A stretch of DNA of 53,914 nucleotides from a virus, in IMG/VR virus record IMGVR_UViG_3300036791_001299, positions 1 through 53,914 of that record. One strand, 5' to 3'. Below, in pieces: positions 25,580 through 34,194 of the stretch. The translations under genes and the position numbers were made by a program. Each line of letters starts with the position of its first letter. Positions within the stretch are counted from its first letter, which is position 1. Under the pieces are notes generated by a model that was not told the DNA's origin, did no database searches, and worked only from the letters and a program-made list of their open reading frames with translations.

Positions 25580-25978
25580 CTACATAGCCGCGTTATTCGG
25601 CAGGAGCCGCGCGCTGATGATGCCAATTGCCGCAGTGGATGCAAGCGGCTCGAGCGCCTGCGCCACCGCCGTGCCCGCCGCATGCGGAATAAACGTGCCG
25701 CCCACATCCAGGTCGAGCAATGCGCCCGCAGCCACTGCAGTACTGGCCGTAACCGCAATCTTGGTGGTGCCGTTGGTCTGAATGCAGGCCGCCTGCCCCG
25801 GCAGCGGGTTATTCTGCAGCACGCCGGTGATGGCCTTGCCCGCTCCGCCGAGCGCCACATGCACGCCGGGAGGAGTCGCCGCGTCGGCCACCAGCGACAC
25901 GCCGTAGAACAGCTTGCCCGACATATCCGAACCGGCGGGGTAGGAAATCGTGTTAAAAAGGCCTTCGTTGTACGCCAT
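25580..25978 (-). CDS. Capsid decoration protein (DUF2190-like)
   Basis: A 132-aa protein of small and hydrophobic residues (ITVTAST, AVAAGALLDLDVGG) with the ordered GVLQNNPLPGQ and AGTAVAQALEPLAS elements known from phage head-stabilising proteins. It is encoded between scaffold and capsid, matching that role. Confidence 0.65.
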   Translation of the reverse strand: MAYNEGLFNTISYPAGSDMSGKLFYGVSLVADAATPPGVHVALGGAGKAITGVLQNNPLPGQAACIQTNGTTKIAVTASTAVAAGALLDLDVGGTFIPHAAGTAVAQALEPLASTAAIGIISARLLPNNAAM

Positions 25979-25990
25979 GGTTTCTCTCCT

Positions 25991-26629
25991 TTACATCGCC
26001 CTGGTGCGGACTACATCTTCAATCGCGGTGCTCAGGCCGAGCTGCATCATGTAGCGCCGCTGATGAGTGAGCACGTATTCGGTCAACATCGCGCCGCGGC
26101 CACTGGGACAGGCGGCGATCACCCGGTCGCGCTCATCCATGTAGGACTCGTAAATCTGCGGGTTATCGAGCAGCACCCGCTCGAGCGCCTGATAGCGGGT
26201 AAGCGAGTTGTTTGATCCGGCGCGCAGTGCATGTGCCTGCCGGATGGCCTGCTCGACGGAAACCTGTCCCTGCGCGGTGCTCTCACCGCTCAGGAAGGAT
26301 CCGACCGGACCGGGCTGCTCCGAGGCTTTCGCCCGGCGCTCGTTCAACTTCGTCATGACTTCGTCTTCGGTGAGACCGGCGGCTATGTATTCGCCGACCA
26401 ATTCCCGGCAACCAGCGAGCTGGCAAAGCTCATCGATACGCTTTGCAACGTCATTCGGTCTCGACACCTGCGTCACTCCTTTGGCTTTTGACTTCGACTT
26501 GGACTTGGCTTCTTCTTCATCCTCGTCATCGTCGTCATCGTCCTCACCCGGCTTTTTCGCGTCATCGTCGTCCAGGTCCTCATCGTCCTGTTTCTTCTTC
26601 GACTCTTCGGTTTCAGACTTCTTTGCCAT
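25991..26629 (-). CDS. Nested scaffold protein from an internal start
   Basis: ATG 26629 is preceded by AAAAAGGAG about eight bases upstream, a strong ribosome site inside the protease-scaffold gene. It starts exactly where the acidic scaffold part begins (MAKKSETEES) and would give a 212-aa free scaffold. Confidence 0.6.
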   Translation of the reverse strand: MAKKSETEESKKKQDDEDLDDDDAKKPGEDDDDDDEDEEEAKSKSKSKAKGVTQVSRPNDVAKRIDELCQLAGCRELVGEYIAAGLTEDEVMTKLNERRAKASEQPGPVGSFLSGESTAQGQVSVEQAIRQAHALRAGSNNSLTRYQALERVLLDNPQIYESYMDERDRVIAACPSGRGAMLTEYVLTHQRRYMMQLGLSTAIEDVVRTRAM

Positions 26630-27652
26630 GTCTTCAGCTCCTTTTTCGTCCGCAGTGTCCGCTAACGTCCCAGCATCTGGATGCTGTAATGCCGTAACGT
26701 CATGATGCTGTGCATTGAGTGCATTATTATCCATAACTCCCGGCAGTGCAAGAGTCTTGGATGTCAAGGTATTAATGCGCACAGTGAGTGCGGCCAGTGC
26801 ATCGTCGAAAGTGCCCACCTCATCCGCCAGCTTGTTGAGCGCGTTGGTGCCGAAGAATACCTCCGCTTCGGTGTTGCGGACGGCCTGTTTCGAGATGCCG
26901 CGGTTGCGCGCCACGCAGCCCACAAAGATCTCGTACTCGCGGTCGACTTCGGCCTGAATGTCGGCTTTGGCCGCCTTGCTCAACGGCTGATGCGGGTTGC
27001 CGTCAGTCTTTTTCTCACCCGCGAACACGTAGGTGTAGTTGACCCCGGTCTTTTCGTCGAGCACCGACTGATCCATGTGCAACGCGAAGACGCCGATGGA
27101 CCCGACGCCGCCGGTGCCGGTGACAAACACCCGGTCGGCGGCGCTGGCGAGCGCATAAGCCGCGCTGGCCGCCAGATCGTTGGCAATCGCCCAGACCGGC
27201 TTGCCGCTTTCAGTGCGCATGGTATAGAGCGCATCAGTCAATTCGAAACAGCCGTGGGTTGTACCGCCCGGCGAGTCGACGTCGAAGAGCACGGCTTTCA
27301 CGGCTGGATCTTCGATGGCTTGCCGCGCGGTCTTCGCCAGTCCCTGGTAAGTGGTCAGTCCGCTGGCGGAAGAGAGAAACGAAAACCGCTTCATCAGCGT
27401 GCCCCGGATGGGAATCACCGCGATACCCTCCGGCGTCAGCCGGTACGGTTTCTGATCGGGTTTCTGCGCATCGCCCGCCTGCGCGACAACCAGCCCTCCC
27501 GCGCGGGGAAACAATTCCTCGATGACGGCCTCATTGAGCATGAGGCGGGGTCCCAGAACGCGCAGAATAACGCCCAGCTTCTCGGGCAGAATGGCATGCG
27601 GCTGGTCGAAGATCATCTGCGCCAGATGCGGCCAGTGTAAGTGTTGCTCCAT
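25991..27652 (-). CDS. Head maturation protease (S49/SppA-like) fused to scaffold
   Basis: A 553-aa protein. Residues about 80-280 form an S49 peptidase domain: LFDVDSPGG, the catalytic-Ser region NDLAASAAYALAS, the GSIG turn, and downstream KKTDGNPHQPLSKAAKA. The C-terminal ~210 residues are very acidic (runs of Asp/Glu/Lys), then helical, typical of a scaffold removed during maturation. An internal start at 26629 would give the scaffold alone, as in the lambda C/Nu3 arrangement. It lies between portal and decoration genes. Confidence 0.85.
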   Translation of the reverse strand: MEQHLHWPHLAQMIFDQPHAILPEKLGVILRVLGPRLMLNEAVIEELFPRAGGLVVAQAGDAQKPDQKPYRLTPEGIAVIPIRGTLMKRFSFLSSASGLTTYQGLAKTARQAIEDPAVKAVLFDVDSPGGTTHGCFELTDALYTMRTESGKPVWAIANDLAASAAYALASAADRVFVTGTGGVGSIGVFALHMDQSVLDEKTGVNYTYVFAGEKKTDGNPHQPLSKAAKADIQAEVDREYEIFVGCVARNRGISKQAVRNTEAEVFFGTNALNKLADEVGTFDDALAALTVRINTLTSKTLALPGVMDNNALNAQHHDVTALQHPDAGTLADTADEKGAEDMAKKSETEESKKKQDDEDLDDDDAKKPGEDDDDDDEDEEEAKSKSKSKAKGVTQVSRPNDVAKRIDELCQLAGCRELVGEYIAAGLTEDEVMTKLNERRAKASEQPGPVGSFLSGESTAQGQVSVEQAIRQAHALRAGSNNSLTRYQALERVLLDNPQIYESYMDERDRVIAACPSGRGAMLTEYVLTHQRRYMMQLGLSTAIEDVVRTRAM

Positions 27653-27670
27653 TGCTTTTGCTTCCTTTCG

Positions 27671-29344
27671 TTACGGCTTGGGCGGCTCGCTGCTATCGTC
27701 CGTTTTCGCGGCGTCCTGCGACTCCGGTTCACCCTCTTCCTCGGCTTGCGGCGACGCCTCTTTTCCGACCAGAATCTTGCGCGGATCGATGTCGTAAACC
27801 AGCTCGAGCGCGTCGGTCCGGGCATTGTCCGCGACCTGCTGCTGGTCGATAGTCTCCGCATCCTCGCCGAGTTCCGCGCATACGGTCTGGCGCGACGTGA
27901 ACCCGCAACGGACCATGGTCTGCTTGGCCTCGATGTCCTTCGCCGGGTCGATCCACTGCCACGCCGACGGCATCCACGCAACCTCCAGGTATGGCTCCGG
28001 CTCATCCGCGTAACCCGGGAGGCTGAGGCGGCCACTCAGCACCGCTTCATCCATCCACCAGCGCAACAGCGGCTGGCAGAGTTGAGTGATCAGCACGTTG
28101 TAGATAAACTGCTCGGCCTTGCGGTGGGCGTCCTGCACGCCCGCGCGAATGGAGGAGAGGTTAACGCCACGCAGATCGCCGGTCACCTGCTCGTAGGTCG
28201 CGCCGATGGCCGCCGCAAACTGATGCAGCATGATCGACATGAAACTGCTGAGATCGTTGTTTTGCGGCAGCGACGGGAACTTGATTTCCTCGCCCGGGTA
28301 CAAGTAATTAAACGAGCCGGGCTCCACCTCGGTGAACCCGACAGGCTGGGGCGGAACATAGCCACCAACGGGAGCCGCCGTGCCGCCCGTCCAGGCCGTG
28401 GGTAAAACGTCGGTCTCCGGCACGGTCTTTGAGATGAAGCCCGCAAACATCGACTGCACCTCTTTGGCGACTACCGTGGCATCGGTATACTTGCCCAGCT
28501 CATGCAACAGCACCAGCACGCTCGCCAGATGCGGCTGTCCACGCAGCAAACCGGCGCGAAACGGCTTGTAGGCGTGGATCATCCGGTCGGACGGCACCCG
28601 CACGAATTGCAAGGCGGACGATGTGAAGAACATAGTCTCGCCGGGGTGCTCGGCATACATGTGAAAGGCCGCCAGCCGTCCCTGCGCGTCGAATTCCTTG
28701 CCGGTGCGCACCATGGAGCCCTGCGCGGTGGGCGCAAGACCCGCCGTCGCCGTCAGATTCAGCCAGATGGGACATTGCTCGGCCTCGATCAGCTGAAATT
28801 GCACCGGCACCCGCAGCGGCTGCTTCGCATTGGGATTGGCGGACCAGCCGCGGGGCCGGATGTGCCGCCGCACGAAGACCTCGCCGCCTTCGAAGATCTC
28901 GCGCGCCGCGAGCGCCTGCAGGCCGAAGAAATCGCTGAGACCGTGATAGTCGATGGTCTTGGTCAGCATCGACAGGCGAAACTCGCGCTCGATCTCGAGT
29001 TTGAGCTTTTCGTCCTTGAGCGACCACTTCGGCTTGATGCCGTTGCCGACCACCTGACTCTCGAAGTTATCTACCGCCGACGCGGCCAGCGGGTTGTTGC
29101 GGACCTCATCGTGACACCGCGCGAGCATCAGGTCCCGCGTACCCCATAGCGATGTTGTAGGACCCAGTCGCGACGGCTGCCAGCCGCCTAAACGGCGACC
29201 GGTGCCGGTAGCTTCGTAGGGCGCGCCGGAACCGCTATAGCCGGAGTATTCGGAGGGATATTGCGCGCGCCGGTCGAGCACCGCCGTGCCGGGTGTCGAC
29301 CCTGAGAGGCCGTGGAGCCGGGCCAGACTGCGTTCCGATGCCAT
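27671..29344 (-). CDS. Portal protein (lambda family)
   Basis: A 557-aa protein with lambda-type portal features: an early LARLHGLSG and SRLGPTTSLWGTRDLMLARCHDEVRNN region, a central IEAEQCPIW and FHMYAEHPGE, and SSIRAGVQDAHRKAEQF with the terminal helices QPLLRWWMDEAVLSG. The C-terminal 40 residues are acidic and Pro-rich. It forms the dodecameric DNA channel at the capsid vertex. The start at 29344 follows a regulatory-looking region with the operator-like 18-mer and a plus-strand terminator. Confidence 0.85.
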   Translation of the reverse strand: MASERSLARLHGLSGSTPGTAVLDRRAQYPSEYSGYSGSGAPYEATGTGRRLGGWQPSRLGPTTSLWGTRDLMLARCHDEVRNNPLAASAVDNFESQVVGNGIKPKWSLKDEKLKLEIEREFRLSMLTKTIDYHGLSDFFGLQALAAREIFEGGEVFVRRHIRPRGWSANPNAKQPLRVPVQFQLIEAEQCPIWLNLTATAGLAPTAQGSMVRTGKEFDAQGRLAAFHMYAEHPGETMFFTSSALQFVRVPSDRMIHAYKPFRAGLLRGQPHLASVLVLLHELGKYTDATVVAKEVQSMFAGFISKTVPETDVLPTAWTGGTAAPVGGYVPPQPVGFTEVEPGSFNYLYPGEEIKFPSLPQNNDLSSFMSIMLHQFAAAIGATYEQVTGDLRGVNLSSIRAGVQDAHRKAEQFIYNVLITQLCQPLLRWWMDEAVLSGRLSLPGYADEPEPYLEVAWMPSAWQWIDPAKDIEAKQTMVRCGFTSRQTVCAELGEDAETIDQQQVADNARTDALELVYDIDPRKILVGKEASPQAEEEGEPESQDAAKTDDSSEPPKP

Positions 29345-29359
29345 CTTACGGCTTACTTT

Positions 29360-29377
29360 ACAGCATCATGACGTTAC
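29360..29377 (-). promoter_or_regulatory. Operator-like 18-mer upstream of the portal gene
   Basis: GTAACGTCATGATGCTGT on the minus strand lies 16 bp before the portal start. It is identical to 26694-26711 (opposite strand) and matches the 5669-5686 palindrome at 13 of 18 positions. A regulator site controlling head genes is an inference. Confidence 0.4.
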
Positions 29378-29458
29378 AATGCTAGCCGGTTTGACTCCAG
29401 CGAAGCTGAAGTGAGAAAATTATTGCGTTCGAGACACGACATTTTCCTTTTTGTTTGG

Positions 29459-29494
29459 GATGGCGGCCTTCATGCGATGGGGCCGCCTTTTTTT
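29459..29494 (+). terminator. Plus-strand intrinsic terminator in an otherwise minus-strand region
   Basis: GGCGGCC (29462-29468) pairs with GGCCGCC (29481-29487) over a 12-nt loop, followed by seven T. The minus-strand reading lacks a U-tract after the stem. It implies a short plus-strand transcript from the 29.39 kb region (see the sRNA finding). Confidence 0.7.
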
Positions 29495-29502
29495 GTCTTG
29501 CG

Positions 29503-29787
29503 CTACCAGAAACGCGCGTAATGCGCGTCCAGCCTGGGTGGCCAGTTTGCGCGCAGGTCGTGCGGTATTCCCTCCGCATCCAACGTTGCCGCAATTTCCG
29601 CAACAGTGAGAAGACCACAATTCTTGATATGCAGGAGATCCTGTGCGGTTGCCTTTAACAGATCTTCAAGGGTTTCAATGTCCCTCGTCCAGGCATAAGT
29701 AAGAGCTGAGATCGCTCTTCTACTCAAACATGGCCGAAGCTTCATTCCGAATTCAACCAGTTGCTTGTTCCTGTCGTCTTCCGGCAT
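29503..29787 (-). CDS. RNA polymerase alpha C-terminal-domain-like protein
   Basis: A 94-aa protein whose residues about 20-76 follow the RpoA CTD helix-hairpin-helix pattern: LSRRAISALTYAW, LEDLLKATAQDLLHIKNCG, and LTVAEIAATLDAEGI. In RNA polymerase this domain binds UP-element DNA and activators. A free copy inside a phage head operon could act as a decoy or transcription modulator, or simply as a DNA-binding protein (inference). The gene starts one base after the preceding stop. Confidence 0.65.
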   Translation of the reverse strand: MPEDDRNKQLVEFGMKLRPCLSRRAISALTYAWTRDIETLEDLLKATAQDLLHIKNCGLLTVAEIAATLDAEGIPHDLRANWPPRLDAHYARFW

Positions 29788-29788
29788 T

Positions 29789-30142
29789 TCAGAACGTCCC
29801 CGTCACATGCGGCACCGCAAGCAGGAACCGCGGCTGCTCCGTCGACAGTAGTTCATTGATGGCTTCGCGCATGATGGTGGCCGGTTTCTGCTCCTTCTCG
29901 GCGGCGATCTGCGCGGCCAGCTTCCATGCGCGCTCGCCGATCTGGTTCACATCCGCGACATGCGCCAGGACGTCGCTATTGACCTGGATCTCATCGAGCG
30001 GCTTGTCCGTCTCCGCGCCGCTGACGAATGCCCAGAGGGCTTCATCGCGGTACAGGAGCCAGAGCCGCAGCGTTGAGAGCAGCGCGGCACGCGGCCCGAT
30101 GACGGCTTTTTGCCCGGCGGACACGATTGCAGGACTCGTCAT
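29789..30142 (-). CDS. Hypothetical protein between gpW and alpha-CTD-like genes
   Basis: A 117-aa, mainly helical protein (ALLSTLRLWLLYRDEALWAF, RAWKLAAQIAAEKEQK) with an ATGA overlap with gpW. Position in the head module suggests a head-assembly accessory. No family recognised. Confidence 0.5.
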   Translation of the reverse strand: MTSPAIVSAGQKAVIGPRAALLSTLRLWLLYRDEALWAFVSGAETDKPLDEIQVNSDVLAHVADVNQIGERAWKLAAQIAAEKEQKPATIMREAINELLSTEQPRFLLAVPHVTGTF

Positions 30143-30387
30143 AGGCCCTTGTTGGTATAGGCGCGCACCTGACGCCGCGCGTTCGCGGCGTTATTACCGC
30201 CGCCTTGCAATTGAGCCAAATAATTGGCGCGGAGGATCAGGTCTGCTGCGGACGGATATCGGACCGTGCGGTCCTGAAAGCGGACTTCGGCGACGCCGGA
30301 TCCGATAGTCTGATCGAGTGCCAGCTGCTGCTGCTCAAGCGGATCGGGGTCGGGGAGGCCGGGAATGGGAGTAGGAGTCGTTGCCAT
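30139..30387 (-). CDS. gpW-like head-tail joining protein
   Basis: An 82-aa protein with gpW pattern features EVRFQDRTVRYPSAADLILRA and ending YTNKGL. Lambda gpW stops the portal so tails can join. The size fits. It is coupled downstream by ATGA and located immediately before the portal-side genes, as in lambda (W then B). Confidence 0.7.
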   Translation of the reverse strand: MATTPTPIPGLPDPDPLEQQQLALDQTIGSGVAEVRFQDRTVRYPSAADLILRANYLAQLQGGGNNAANARRQVRAYTNKGL

Positions 30388-30419
30388 GTTAGGTTGTCCT
30401 TTCTATTTTGATGTTAGCC

Positions 30420-32585
30420 TCAGTTCCAGCTGGTCAGGATGCCGCCGGTGAATACCAAGTGCGTGTAGGCCGTTCCGCCGACATTAAACGTTCCGGTGAC
30501 GGTCGTTGTCTGCCCCTGCAGGTTATTCGCCCAGAAGCCATTCTGAGCATGAAAACAGCTTGTTTTCTGTGCTACGCCCCCGGCCACGACGCCTACTGTC
30601 GTCACCAGTGCGAAGTTGCAATTGTGCGAGGTGTCGATCACCACCGCGCCGCCGATAGTCAGGGTCCCGCCAAGAGTAGTATTCCCGGCTGAATCGATCA
30701 GAATCTTCGCAACCCCGGCGTTATAGCCCAGCAGAAAGTACCCGGTAAACGTACCGCTGCCCGACGCCATGTTCATGGTAAGCGCGCTACCCGCGAATGC
30801 CGACGTATCCTGATACAGACCGATGAGATCGCCGTCGGTCCGGTACGCGGTATGCAGATAGTATCCCGCACCGCCGGTTACGCCGCTGAGATCGTTGACG
30901 ACCACTCCCTGGGATGATGCCGACGCCCGGTTGATGATGAGTTCCGGCGCTGTCATGGTGCCGGATGCGTTAATGCCAACGAAACTAGCGTTGCCCGCAG
31001 TATCGACAACAACCCCGAAGGCATTCACCGCGAAACTATTGCCACTCACCCTGCCATTGCAGTCGACAATAAAACTAGCTGCCCCCCCGTTGAGGCAGTA
31101 GATAAAGCTTCCGGTAAACGACCCGCTACCCTGCGCCATCGTCAATGAAAGAGCGCTGCCTGCGTAAGCCGACCCGTTCTGGTAAATACGGAGAAACTCG
31201 TCGTTTATTCGCGAGGTCGACTGGATAAGGACAGAGTCTCCTGCGGTTGCTGAATCGTTGACGGTTATTGCCGGTGTGCTTGTCGCCTTGGAGACATTGA
31301 CGCTGCCTGCCACATCCAGCTTGGCTTGCGGCGACCCGGTGCCGATACCCCAATTGCCGTTGCAATCGATGCCACCAGCAAAGACTGCGGCCCCCGCAGC
31401 GTTACGTGTGGCCCATGCGTAGCCACTGCTATTCGCATCGGCGATGCAGTACAGGTCGTCACTATCGCTGGCCATTGTCGAAGCCAAGCTCCAGTAGTAA
31501 TCAGCGGCTCCTTGCTGCACAACAAGAATAGGGCCGCTTGCCACGTTGACGGTGAGCCTCCCAGCGACGTGAACCGCGCCCGCCACATCGAGCATGGCCT
31601 GCGGCGAGGTCGTCCCGATGCCGACGTTGTGGTTGAGGAAAATCCAGTCACCGCTGAGACTGTCAAACACAAAGTTACCGGAAGAGATATCTTCACGAAC
31701 CCCAGTCAGGAAGCCACCCGACCCTGAGCTGGGCACGTGGAAAATAGCCGACTGATCGCCCTGCAATTCAATTCGTCCCCCGGAAACATGCAGCAAAGAT
31801 TGCGGCGAACTCGTCCCGATGCCGACGTTGCCGGACCCGTCGATGGTGAGGCGGGCAGTGGCTCCGGTAGCCAAGGTGAGCGGGTAAGCGCCAATCGAGC
31901 GTAGCGTCAGTTGTGTATCAGCGGAGAAGTATGCTCCGCCTGAACCCTGCATGTCGATCTGGCTGTAAGTTTGTCCATCCATCGGGGGGATGGAAATGTA
32001 TCCCGATGCATCAATCACCACCCGCTGCGTAGCGTTAGTGGACAGGAAGAGCGGTGAGGCTCCCATTGTCCGCAGCGTCAGCGCGCTGTCAGCCGAGATG
32101 TACCCCCCGCCTGAACCCTGCATGTCGATCTGGCTGGAAGTTTGTCCATCGACCGGGGCAATATAAACGAGTCCCGATGTATCGATCACGAGACGTTGAG
32201 TCCCGTTAGTCCTCAGGCTAAGAGCGGCACCCGCCAGTCCGGAGACATATCCCGCAAGGACTCCACCGGATGCCTGGATGTTGCCCGCGACATCGAGCGC
32301 CACTTGCGGCGATGCCACACCGACGCCGATTCTTGACGCATTGTAGAGCTGGAATCCGGCGGCATCCACGTCCGCCACCCAGGGACTGACCATCCCTGGA
32401 GGCCCCTGAGGACCCGGAGGGCCAACAGGACCCGGAGGTCCGATATCCATGTAGAGCGGATTCTCAGTTAATACGTCGACGCTGATCACGGCAGCCGGAC
32501 TGTTGGTTGCGTCGACCACCACGCCGTCCTGGTCCTCGATGACGATGACCGGCGGCTCCGTCGTCCTCATTTCAACTTCGGGCAT
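30420..32585 (-). CDS. Tail fibre with collagen-like N-terminal segment
   Basis: A 721-aa fibre. Residues about 48-64 form a collagen-like Gly-Pro-Pro stretch (GPPGPVGPPGPQGPPG). It then has repeated NVGIGTSSPQ, LDVAG and similar beta units in at least four places, typical of trimeric fibres. It is placed upstream of the head genes rather than with the tail genes, as is the BppU-like pair beside it, so fibre genes occur in two clusters. No peptidase or receptor domain is named. Confidence 0.75.
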   Translation of the reverse strand: MPEVEMRTTEPPVIVIEDQDGVVVDATNSPAAVISVDVLTENPLYMDIGPPGPVGPPGPQGPPGMVSPWVADVDAAGFQLYNASRIGVGVASPQVALDVAGNIQASGGVLAGYVSGLAGAALSLRTNGTQRLVIDTSGLVYIAPVDGQTSSQIDMQGSGGGYISADSALTLRTMGASPLFLSTNATQRVVIDASGYISIPPMDGQTYSQIDMQGSGGAYFSADTQLTLRSIGAYPLTLATGATARLTIDGSGNVGIGTSSPQSLLHVSGGRIELQGDQSAIFHVPSSGSGGFLTGVREDISSGNFVFDSLSGDWIFLNHNVGIGTTSPQAMLDVAGAVHVAGRLTVNVASGPILVVQQGAADYYWSLASTMASDSDDLYCIADANSSGYAWATRNAAGAAVFAGGIDCNGNWGIGTGSPQAKLDVAGSVNVSKATSTPAITVNDSATAGDSVLIQSTSRINDEFLRIYQNGSAYAGSALSLTMAQGSGSFTGSFIYCLNGGAASFIVDCNGRVSGNSFAVNAFGVVVDTAGNASFVGINASGTMTAPELIINRASASSQGVVVNDLSGVTGGAGYYLHTAYRTDGDLIGLYQDTSAFAGSALTMNMASGSGTFTGYFLLGYNAGVAKILIDSAGNTTLGGTLTIGGAVVIDTSHNCNFALVTTVGVVAGGVAQKTSCFHAQNGFWANNLQGQTTTVTGTFNVGGTAYTHLVFTGGILTSWN

Positions 32586-32588
32586 GCT

Positions 32589-32969
32589 TCAACCTACCTT
32601 TGATAGCCGCGCCGGGCGGGTTAACGGAATAGCGGAGTCGGTGACGTCGACCGTGATTCTGACAGGACCCATCAGGATCGTTCCCACGTCGCCGTTGGGA
32701 TACGTGAGCTGCAGATCCCAGTTACCGCCGGACGGCGGCAGGCTGGCACAGTCTGATGCCAACAGATCCATGGCGATGATGTTGGGCAGCGTGACTGTCA
32801 ACGTCATGGTGAGCAGCAGGGACCCCGCTGGTTTGTCGCGGATCTGCGACTTGACCGTTACGCCGGTCAGGTCGACCGGCTGCGTCCGGGCAGTGTCCTG
32901 CCAAAGGGTAAACTGCCAGTGGTAACTGTCGCCGCGGTAGAGCGCGAGCGGATAAACGCCGGGAGTCAT
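32589..32969 (-). CDS. BppU N-terminal-like baseplate/fibre protein (paralogue A)
   Basis: A 126-aa beta-sandwich-type protein with a YRGDSYHWQFTLW start, LTGVTVKSQIRDK, then WDLQLTYPNGD near the end. It shares order and motifs with the next gene (WDLQVTATDGT), so the two are paralogues. The family attaches receptor-binding fibres. Coupled to the neighbouring gene by ATGA. Confidence 0.6.
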   Translation of the reverse strand: MTPGVYPLALYRGDSYHWQFTLWQDTARTQPVDLTGVTVKSQIRDKPAGSLLLTMTLTVTLPNIIAMDLLASDCASLPPSGGNWDLQLTYPNGDVGTILMGPVRITVDVTDSAIPLTRPARLSKVG

Positions 32970-33361
32970 GTTTTTTTCGCTCCTCCTTGCCGGGTGATAT
33001 CCGGCGTCACGACCACGGCACCGGCCACGACCGTCCGGATCGTGCCGTCAGTGGCCGTCACCTGCAGGTCCCACTGATAACGTCCGGACATAAGTGCGGT
33101 GGTGGCATTCGGAATGGCGAGCAGGATCTGGTTGGGTGGCATGATGGTGATGCCGATCTCGACCACCACGATGGGGTTTTGATCCGCAGGACCCAGCCGG
33201 ATCTGCGCTTGCGCTTCGCATCCGGTCAGATCCGGAGTCGTGCCATCCGGGTTGACCACGGTAATCGTATCGCTGAAGTCGTCGCCTTCGTAGATGGCCA
33301 AATTGGCTTTGCCTACCGCCATAATGGCTACCATGGTAACGCCGTGACGCCGAAACGTCAT
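32966..33361 (-). CDS. BppU N-terminal-like protein (paralogue B)
   Basis: A 131-aa protein with YEGDDFSDTITV, DLTGCEAQAQIRL, and YQWDLQVTATDGT motifs parallel to its neighbour. The start at ATG 33361 is preceded by AAGGT seven bases upstream on the minus strand. It is the first gene of this leftward block and diverges from the proline-rich gene across a palindromic region. Confidence 0.6.
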   Translation of the reverse strand: MTFRRHGVTMVAIMAVGKANLAIYEGDDFSDTITVVNPDGTTPDLTGCEAQAQIRLGPADQNPIVVVEIGITIMPPNQILLAIPNATTALMSGRYQWDLQVTATDGTIRTVVAGAVVVTPDITRQGGAKKT

Positions 33362-33374
33362 AGTGCTACCTTGC

Positions 33375-33399
33375 TTTTAGAGCATGCCACGTGCTAAAA
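33375..33399. promoter_or_regulatory. Dyad in the divergent region between fibre block and proline-rich gene
   Basis: TTTTAG and CTAAAA arms flank an AGCATGCCACGTG core. The dyad lies between two divergently read genes and could be a shared operator. No clear -35 and -10 boxes were found around it. Confidence 0.3.
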
Positions 33400-33462
33400 A
33401 CGAGTGCGAATGGTTCCTTCAAAGGTTGCAACTGAAGCGAAACATATCTCAGAGCAAAGGAA

Positions 33463-34173
33463 GTGAAAAACAGCATGAACGGTCCAGTTTTAGCGTGGAT
33501 CATTCCCATCTCTTCCGGTGGACATCCGGAGCACCCAATTGCACCCGGTGGACCGCCTCCATATCCGTCTCATCCCATTCCGCCAACCGTGTGGCCAAAC
33601 CCGCCGGGCGGTGGTGGTACTCCTCCTGGAATCTGGGGGGGCGCACCCATCCCGTGGCCGACGCCGCCGATCTACAACCCGCCCACGTATCCCATGCCTC
33701 CGATCTACACCCCAGTCGACCCGGGTTATGGGCAGCCCACGCCGCCGGACCAAATCTGGGGGGGTAGGCCGCCTGCGGGTTATCCGACGCATCCTATCGC
33801 TCCTGGTGGCCCGCCGCCATATCCCGCACACCCGATCCCTCCCACCGTCTGGCCAAACCCTCCTGGTGGTAATCCTCCGGGAATCTGGGGAGGCGCGCCC
33901 ATCCCAGGCTACCCAGCGCACCCTATCGCGCCCGGTGGACCGCCGCCGTACCCGAGTCATCCCATTCCGCCGAACATCTGGCCCAACCCGCCCACCAAAC
34001 CGCCAGGAGGAGGCGAGGCAGGAAGCCCCGACCATCCCATCAACTTGCCGCCCACTGATGACCTGGGCGAGCACGGCTTCTGGACGATGGTCCATTTCCC
34101 GCCCTACGGTTGGGCCTGGGTATGGGTGCCGGTGCCGAAGCCGGATGTTGCCGCTGACGAGGAAAAGAAGTAA
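33463..34173 (+). CDS. Proline/glycine-rich repeat protein, moron-like
   Basis: A 236-aa protein starting at GTG 33463 or, about as likely, ATG 33475 (AAAGGAAG site). It has three imperfect repeats of about 40-55 residues containing HPIAPGGPPPYPSHPIPP and PTVWPNPPGG, ending in an acidic/Lys tail. It is the only plus-strand gene inside the leftward virion block and is followed by its own bidirectional terminator, the layout of a moron. No signal peptide or enzyme motif. A surface or protein-interaction role is possible but unsupported. Confidence 0.65.
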   Translation: MKNSMNGPVLAWIIPISSGGHPEHPIAPGGPPPYPSHPIPPTVWPNPPGGGGTPPGIWGGAPIPWPTPPIYNPPTYPMPPIYTPVDPGYGQPTPPDQIWGGRPPAGYPTHPIAPGGPPPYPAHPIPPTVWPNPPGGNPPGIWGGAPIPGYPAHPIAPGGPPPYPSHPIPPNIWPNPPTKPPGGGEAGSPDHPINLPPTDDLGEHGFWTMVHFPPYGWAWVWVPVPKPDVAADEEKK

Positions 34174-34194
34174 GCCAACACCGTGCAAAACGAA

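Noticed and set aside
26702-27640. Plus-strand 312-codon frame in the protease gene
   Set aside because: Opposite an S49 protease with conserved motifs; no ribosome site or domain.
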